A stretch of 64,000 nucleotides of DNA from Gigantopelta aegis (taxonomy: Eukaryota; Mollusca; Gastropoda; Neomphalida; Peltospiridae). The notes below the pieces were generated by a model that saw only the letters and a program-made list of their open reading frames with translations, was not told the DNA's origin and did no database searches. This document shows, in pieces, positions 57,501 through 64,000 of this stretch. The stretch is taken from positions 62,001-126,000 of the forward strand of contig NC_054699.1 in NCBI RefSeq assembly GCF_016097555.1, given 5' to 3'. The translations under genes were made by a program, and so were the position numbers. The stretch's first letter is position 1. Each line of letters begins with the position of its first letter.

Positions 57501-60500
57501 ATGGTTTAACAAGCCACTAACATCGTAAGGTATTAACTGCTACACATTAACAAGCCACTAACATCGTAAGGTATTAACTGCTACACATAAACAAGCACTC
57601 TACCACTGGGCTACACCCTATTTCTCTGTATGGTTTAACAAGCCACTAACATCGTAAGGTAGTAACTGCTACACATTAACAAGCCACTAACATCGTAAGG
57701 TATTAACTGCTACACATTAACAAGCACTCTACCACTGGGCTACACCCTATTTCTCTGTATGGTTTAACAAGCCACTAACATCGTAAGGTATTAACTGCTA
57801 CACATTAACAAGCACTCTACCACTGGGCTACACCCTATTTCTCTGTATGGTTTAACAAGCCACTAACATCGTAAGGTATTAACTGCTACACATTAACAAG
57901 CACTCTACCACTGGGCTACACCCTATTTCTCTGTATGGTTTAACAAGCCACTAACATCGTAAGGTATTAACTGCTACACATTAACAAGCACTCTACCACT
58001 GGGCTACACCCTATTTCTCTGTATGGTTTAACAAGCCACTAACATCGTAAGGTATTAACTGCTACACATTAACAAGCCACTAACATCGTAAGGTATTAAC
58101 TGCTACACATTAACAAGCACTCTACCACTGGGCTACACCCTATTTCTCTCTATGGTTTAACAAGCCACTAACATCGTAAGGTATTAACTGCTACACATTA
58201 ACAAGCACTCTACCACTGGGCTACACCCTATTTCTCTGTATGGTTTAACAAGCCACTAACATCGTAAGGTATTAACTGCTACACATTAACAAGCACTCTA
58301 CCACTGGGCTACACCCTATTTCTCTGTATGGTTTAACAAGCCACTAACATCGTAAGGTATTAACTGCTACACATTAACAAGCACTCTACCACTGGGCTAC
58401 ACCCTATTTCTCTCTATGGTTTAACAAGCCACTAACATCGTAAGGTATTAACTGCTACACATTAACAAGCACTCTACCACTGGGCTACACACTATTTCTC
58501 TGTATGGTTTAACAAGCCACTAACATTGTAAGGTATTAACTGCTACACATTAACAAGCCACTAACATCGTAAGGTATTAACTGCTACACATTAACAAGCA
58601 CTCTACCACTGGGCTACACCCTATTTCTCTGTATGGTTTAACAAGCCACTAACATCGTAAGGTATTAACTGCTACACATTAACAAGCACTCTACCACTGG
58701 GCTACACCCTATTTCTCTGTATGGTTTAACAAGCCACTAACATCGTAAGGTATTAACTGCTACACATTAACAAGCACTCTACCACTGGGCTACACCCTAT
58801 TTCTCTGTATGGTTTAACAAGCCACTAACATCGTAAGGTATTAACTGCTACACATTAACAAGCATTCTACCACTGGGCTACACCCTATTTCTCTGTATGG
58901 TTTAACAAGCCACTAACATCGTAAGGTATTAACTGCTACACATTAACAAGCACTCTACCACTGGGCTACACCCTATTTCTCTGTATGGTTTAACAAGCCA
59001 CTAACATCGTAAGGTATTAACTGCTACACATTAACAAGCACTCTACCACTGGGCTACACCCTATTTCTCTGTATGGTTTAACAAGCCACTAACATCGTAA
59101 GGTATTAACTGCTACACATTAACAAGCCACTAACATCGTAAGGTATTAACTGCTACACATTAACAAGCCACTAACATCGTAAGGTATTAAGTGCTACACA
59201 TTAACAAGCACTCTACCACTGGGCTACACCCTATTTCTCTCTATGGTTTAACAAGCCACTAACATCGTAAGGTATTAACTGCTACACATTAACAAGCACT
59301 CTACCACTGGGCTACACCCTATTTCTCTGTATGGTTTAACAAGCCACTAACATCGTAAGGTATTAACTGCTACACATTAACAAGCACTCTACCACTGGGC
59401 TACACCCTATTTCTCTGTATGGTTTAACAAGCCACTAACATCGTAAGGTATTAACTGCTACACATTAACAAGCATTCTACCACTGGGTTACACCCTATTT
59501 CTCTGTATGGTTTAACAAGCCACTAACATCGTAAGGTATTAACTGCTACACATTAACAAGCCACTAACATCGTAAGGTATTAACTGCTACACATTAACAA
59601 GCACTCTACCACTGGGCTACACCCTATTTCTCTGTATGGTTTAACAAGCCACTAACATCGTAAGGTAGTAACTGCTACACATTAACAAGCCACTAACATC
59701 GTAAGGTATTAACTGCTTCACATTAACAAGCACTCTACCACTGGGCTACACCCTATTTCTCTGTATGGTTTAACAAGCCACTAACATCGTAAGGTATTAA
59801 CTGCTACACATTAACAAGCACTCTACCACTGGGCTACACCCTATTTCTCTGTATGGTTTAACAAGCCACTAACATCGTAAGGTATTAACTGCTACACATT
59901 AACAAGCACTCTACCACTGGGCTACACCCTATTTCTCTGTATGGTTTAACAAGCCACTAACATCGTAAGGTATTAACTGCTACACATTAACAAGCACTCT
60001 ACCACTGGGCTACACCCTATTTCTCTGTATGGTTTAACAAGCCACTAACATCGTAAGGTATTAACTGCTACACATTAACAAGCCACTAACATCGTAAGGT
60101 ATTAACTGCTACACATTAACAAGCACTCTACCACTGGGCTACACCCTATTTCTCTCTATGGTTTAACAAGCCACTAACATCGTAAGGTATTAACTGCTAC
60201 ACATTAACAAGCACTCTACCACTGGGCTACACCCTATTTCTCTGTATGGTTTAACAAGCCACTAACATCGTAAGGTATTAACTGCTACACATTAACAAGC
60301 ACTCTACCACTGGGCTACACCCTATTTCTCTGTATGGTTTAACAAGCCACTAACATCGTAAGGTATTAACTGCTACACATTAACAAGCACTCTACCACTG
60401 GGCTACACCCTATTTCTCTCTATGGTTTAACAAGCCACTAACATCGTAAGGTATTAACTGCTACACATTAACAAGCACTCTACCACTGGGCTACACCCTA

Positions 60501-61760
60501 TTTCTCTGTATGGTTTAACAAGCCACTAACATTGTAAGGTATTAACTGCTACACATTAACAAGCCACTAACATCGTAAGGTATTAACTGCTACACATTAA
60601 CAAGCACTCTACCACTGGGCTACACCCTATTTCTCTGTATGGTTTAACAAGCCACTAACATCGTAAGGTATTAACTGCTACACATTAACAAGCACTCTAC
60701 CACTGGGCTACACCCTATTTCTCTGTATGGTTTAACAAGCCACTAACATCGTAAGGTATTAACTGCTACACATTAACAAGCACTCTACCACTGGGCTACA
60801 CCCTATTTCTCTGTATGGTTTAACAAGCCACTAACATCGTAAGGTATTAACTGCTACACATTAACAAGCATTCTACCACTGGGCTACACCCTATTTCTCT
60901 GTATGGTTTAACAAGCCACTAACATCGTAAGGTATTAACTGCTACACATTAACAAGCACTCTACCACTGGGCTACACCCTATTTCTCTGTATGGTTTAAC
61001 AAGCCACTAACATCGTAAGGTATTAACTGCTACACATTAACAAGCACTCTACCACTGGGCTACACCCTATTTCTCTGTATGGTTTAACAAGCCACTAACA
61101 TCGTAAGGTATTAACTGCTACACATTAACAAGCCACTAACATCGTAAGGTATTAACTGCTACACATTAACAAGCCACTAACATCGTAAGGTATTAAGTGC
61201 TACACATTAACAAGCACTCTACCACTGGGCTACACCCTATTTCTCTCTATGGTTTAACAAGCCACTAACATCGTAAGGTATTAACTGCTACACATTAACA
61301 AGCACTCTACCACTGGGCTACACCCTATTTCTCTGTATGGTTTAACAAGCCACTAACATCGTAAGTATTAACTGCTACACATTAACAAGCACTCTACCAC
61401 TGGGCTACACCCTATTTCTCTGTATGGTTTAACAAGCCACTAACATCGTAAGGTATTAACTGCTACACATTATCACTCTACCACTGGGCTACACTATTTC
61501 TCTGTATGGTTTAACAAGCCACTAACATCGTAAGGTATTAACTGCTACACATTAACAAGCCACTAACATCGTAAGGTATTAACTGCTACACATTAACAAG
61601 CCACTAACATCGTAAGGTATTAACTGCTACACATTAACAAGCCACTAACATCGTAAGGTATTAACTACACCCTATTTCTCTGTATGCTTTAACAAGCGTA
61701 AGGTATTAACACTAACATCGTAAGGTATTAACTGCTACACATTAACAATCACTCTACCAC
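51562..61760. repeat. 88-bp satellite (about 110 units) with higher-order repeats
   Basis: The main unit is 47 bp (AACAAGCACTCTACCACTGG, GCTACACCCTATTTCTCTGT, ATGGTTT) plus 41 bp (AACAAGCCACTAACATCGTA, AGGTATTAACTGCTACACAT, T). Extra 41-bp half units occur at intervals. The 47-bp half is the SINE tRNA head inverted. A rare variant TAACATTGTA at 53896, 56254, 58524 and 60530 marks higher-order copies of 2358, 2270 and 2006 bp. Confidence 0.97.
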
Positions 61761-62150
61761 TGTGCTACACCCTAACAAGCACTTTCTCTGTATGCTTAAA
61801 GCAACATGCCACTTAACATCGTAACACATGTATTTACTGCAACGCATTAACAAGCCACTAACATCGCAACACAAGGTATTAACTGCTACACATGTCCCCT
61901 TAACAAGCATGTCCCTTAAAGCATGCATGTCCCCTTAAGGTATTAACTGTCCCCTACACATTTAACAAGCCACTAACATCGTAAGGTATTAAGTGCTACA
62001 CATTAACAAGCACTCTTAGAGTACTGCTTAAAGCAACACATGTCCCCTTAAAGCAACGCATGTCCCCTTAAAGCAACGCATGTCCCCTTAAAGCAACGCA
62101 TGTCCCCTTAAAGCAATGCATGTCCCCTTAAAGCAATGCATGTCCCCTAT
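61760..62150. repeat. Degenerate satellite edge and 21-bp repeat
   Basis: Scrambled pieces of the 88-bp unit mixed with CCCCTTAAAGCAACGCATGT, which then runs as a 21-bp repeat about six times (62030-62150). The edge shows short rearranged fragments rather than clean units. Confidence 0.85.
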
Positions 62151-62154
62151 AAGG

Positions 62155-62275
62155 CCCATCAAAGTTTTGTATTTTCTAATTTCTCGTTCTAGCCAGTGCA
62201 CCACGACTGGTAAATAAAATGTGTTGAGTGTGTCATTAAATAAAACAATTCTTTCTTTCTTTCTTTTTGTATTTT
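62155..62275 (+). mobile_element. SINE fragment with (CTTT)n tail
   Basis: CTCGTTCTAGCCAGTGCACC and ACGACTGGTAAATAAAATGT, then GTGTCATTAAATAAAAC and CTTTCTTTCTTT. The middle of the SINE is deleted between ACTGGTA and AATAAAATG. Confidence 0.7.
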
Positions 62276-62404
62276 CTAGGTTCAAGGGACATAACTTGAT
62301 CTGTAACTCAACATGATAAAGATATACACAAAATTTTCGCAGGAAAAATATATCATCAATACAAATATATGAATGTATTGATGATTGTGAAAAAATTGTC
62401 TGGA

Positions 62405-62935
62405 AAACAATATGTGTGACAGACAGACACAGACAGAGAGAGATAAAACCTGTGAATAAAGCTGGGACTTACACCTTGTTAAAAGACACAGACAGACAGA
62501 CAGACACACAGACAGACACACAGACAGACAGAGACAAAACCTGTGAATAAAGCTGGGACATACACTTTGTTAAAAGACACAGACAGACAGACAGACAGAC
62601 ACACACACAGACAGACACACAGACAGAGAGAGATAAAACCTGTGAATAAAGCTGGGACTTACACTTTGTTAAAAGACACAGACAGACAGACAGACACACA
62701 GACAGACAGACAGAGACAAAACCTGTGAATAAAGCTGGGACATACACTTTGTTAAAAGACACAGACAGACAGACAGACACACAGACAGACACACACAGAC
62801 ACACAGACAGACACACAGACAGACAGAGACAAAACCTGTGAATAAAGCTGGGACATACACTTTGTTAAAAGACACAGGCAGACAGACAGACAGACACACA
62901 CACAGACAGAGACAAAACCTTTGAATAAAGCTGGG
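62405..62935. repeat. About 90-100-bp array containing copies of the PCID2 exon donor
   Basis: Five units alternate (ACAG)n/(ACACAG)n tracts with AACCTGTGAATAAAGCTGGG and ACTTACACTTTGTTAAAAGA. On the - strand each has TTTTAACAAAGT followed by GTAAGT (two units) or GTATGT (three units). This is nearly the end of the 126-bp PCID2 exon and its donor (TTTTCAAGAAAGT, GTAAGT). Confidence 0.9.
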
Positions 62936-62941
62936 ACTTAC

Positions 62942-63067
62942 ACTTTCTTGAAAAGGTTTCTGAATGTGATCACTTTGAGCTTCTCGAGAATGAGATAGAT
63001 TCCACACTTGATGAAGAATGCCTCGTTCTTCTCTAGAGACTCGTTCAGCTGGAGAAGGTTGCCCGAA
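62942..63067 (-). CDS. PCID2: PCID2 coding exon (PCI domain helices)
   Basis: On the - strand, a GCATTTCAG acceptor is followed by one base finishing a codon. The exon then reads [39 protein letters not shown] and KK plus two bases of Val. The donor is GTAAGT. Human PCID2 has [20 protein letters not shown] and CGIFLILEKLKIITYRNLF. Phase 2 at the 3' end fits the next exon, which begins with A to give GTA (Val). Immediately downstream the exon edge and donor are echoed in an intronic repeat array. Confidence 0.95.
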
Positions 63068-63183
63068 CTGAAATGCAGATAAAGTGAGAAAGAAACAAAA
63101 ATCAGTTATGTTTTACTCACAAAGATTCCCAGAATAAATGTTATTCATTTCATGTTAGACACACAACCCTGGAAGCACAGAAG
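63068..63183. other. PCID2 intron upstream of the 126-bp exon
   Basis: Unique sequence with the acceptor at 63068-63070 (- strand). No other exon was recognised to the end of the window. Confidence 0.5.
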
Positions 63184-63825
63184 CCTTTCATGTGGAAATA
63201 TTAGAGGTGTGCGGTATTACCGGTATGCCGAATACCACACACAGAACACACACACAGACAGACAGAGACAAAACCTTTGAATAAAGCTGGGACCACGAGT
63301 TTTTTCTGTCGTGGTACGTACCGGTATGTTTTGTACTGTACCGATATACTTCAACACTTTCCATGTGGAAATATTAGAGGTGTGCGGTATTACCGGTATG
63401 CCGAATACCACGAGTTTTTTCTGTCGTGGTACGTACCGGTATGTTTTGTACTGTACCGATATACTTCAACACTTTCCATGTGGAAATATTAGAGGTGTGC
63501 GGTATTACCGGTATGCCGAATACCACGAGTTTTTTCTGTCGTGGTACGTACCGGTATGTTTTGTACTGTACCGATATACTTCAACACTTTCCATGTGGAA
63601 ATATTAGAGGTGTGCGGTATTACCGGTATGCCGAATACCACGAGTTTTTTCTGTCGTGGTACGTACCGGTATGTTTTGTACTGTACCGATATACTTCAAC
63701 ACTTTCCATGTGGAAATATTAGAGGTGTGCGGTATTACCGGTATGCCGAATACCACGAGTTTTTTCTGTCGTGGTACGTACCGGTATGTTTTGTACTGTA
63801 CCGATATACTTCAACACTTTCCATG
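63184..63825. repeat. 115-bp tandem repeat, 5 copies
   Basis: Units contain TTAGAGGTGTGCGGTATTAC, CGGTATGCCGAATACCACGA, GTCGTGGTACGTACCGGTAT and TACTTCAACACTTTCCATG. AGAGGTGTGCGGTA resembles the end of some hAT-like MITEs. The first unit carries an extra 55 bp or so (63239-63293). Identical overlapping open frames of 98-105 codons here are repeat artefacts. Confidence 0.93.
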
Positions 63826-64000
63826 GACGATAACTTTACGGAAACTCCCGAGAAATAAATTATCAGTGTCATGAAACAAAATACATAATTTTGAGAGAAT
63901 TATTTAAAAAGCAAAATAGTAAATGTCAACTGTTAATGATTGTTTGTGGTTCATAACAAATCTTTGAAAAAATGGAAGTTCCGAAAGTATCTAGAATCTC
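63826..64000. other. AT-rich end of window (PCID2 intron)
   Basis: No feature recognised. Confidence 0.4.

Larger units (their letters stand above)
41396..63067 (-). other. PCID2: PCID2 gene span in window (last four coding exons)
   Basis: Four - strand exons (126, 70, 57 and 90 bp including stop) splice in frame into 113 residues. They align end to end, without gaps, with the last 113 residues of human PCID2 as remembered. PCID2 is the metazoan Thp1 homologue and a PCI-domain subunit of TREX-2 (with GANP/MCM3AP, DSS1, ENY2 and centrin), which couples transcription to mRNA export at the nuclear pore. The segment seen is the winged-helix end of the PCI domain plus the C-terminal tail. Upstream exons lie beyond position 64000. 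Introns are about 11.6, 3.5 and 6.2 kb, mostly repeats. Confidence 0.92.

Noticed and set aside
62669-63007. 112-codon - frame through the PCID2 exon and CTGT repeats
   Set aside because: It reads the exon in a different frame from the conserved PCI sequence and continues into simple repeats.
63277-63874. Series of identical 98-105-codon + strand frames
   Set aside because: Five tandem 115-bp units give the same frame repeatedly; no independent coding evidence.

Overview
The window is eukaryotic, most likely from a mollusc and probably a gastropod. The evidence is intron-containing genes with GT-AG splice sites, many molluscan-type tRNA-derived SINEs, TTAGGG repeats, and a very high load of satellites and DNA transposons. 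Two host genes can be recognised, and they converge tail to tail. SPRYD7 (SPRY domain protein) lies on the + strand with four coding exons at 6793-6909, 8913-9073, 19503-19604 (cut by a 200-N gap) and 28322-28419; its first exon must lie upstream of the window. PCID2 (PCI-domain protein, TREX-2 / mRNA export) lies on the - strand with its last four coding exons at 62942-63067, 51228-51297, 47637-47693 and 41396-41485; its 5' exons lie beyond the right edge. Family assignments rest on remembered vertebrate protein sequences, not on a search.

Layout: 1-6792 is SPRYD7 intron with a TTAA-flanked DNA transposon and a 3.7-kb 30-bp minisatellite. 6910-19502 holds two hAT-like elements with exact 8-bp target duplications inside SPRYD7 introns, the second exactly at a splice donor. 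It also holds a third hAT-like element (12193-13263) and a 2.65-kb Mutator-like element splitting a 56-bp satellite. 19605-28300 is the last SPRYD7 intron: an assembly gap, a 23-bp satellite interrupted by a deleted Harbinger element, and a SINE-derived satellite. 28420-41395 is intergenic, with nested inverted-repeat elements, several minisatellites, an interstitial telomere-like tract, a MITE and a decayed Tc1 transposase. 41396-63067 is PCID2. Its introns carry a 74-bp array, SINEs, a second copy of the TTAA element, and a SINE-middle satellite. They also carry an array built from an exon plus its splice acceptor, a hAT-like element with a zinc-finger fragment, and a 10-kb 88-bp satellite with higher-order structure.

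The most striking feature is how closely repeats touch exon edges. One hAT target duplication recreates the SPRYD7 exon donor. A PCID2 acceptor with its exon is amplified 14-fold, and a PCID2 donor is echoed in five intronic copies. A SINE tail serves as a polypyrimidine tract, and the PCID2 stop-codon region is repeated in the presumed 3' UTR. Nearly all long open frames in the window are by-products of repeats whose unit length is a multiple of three.
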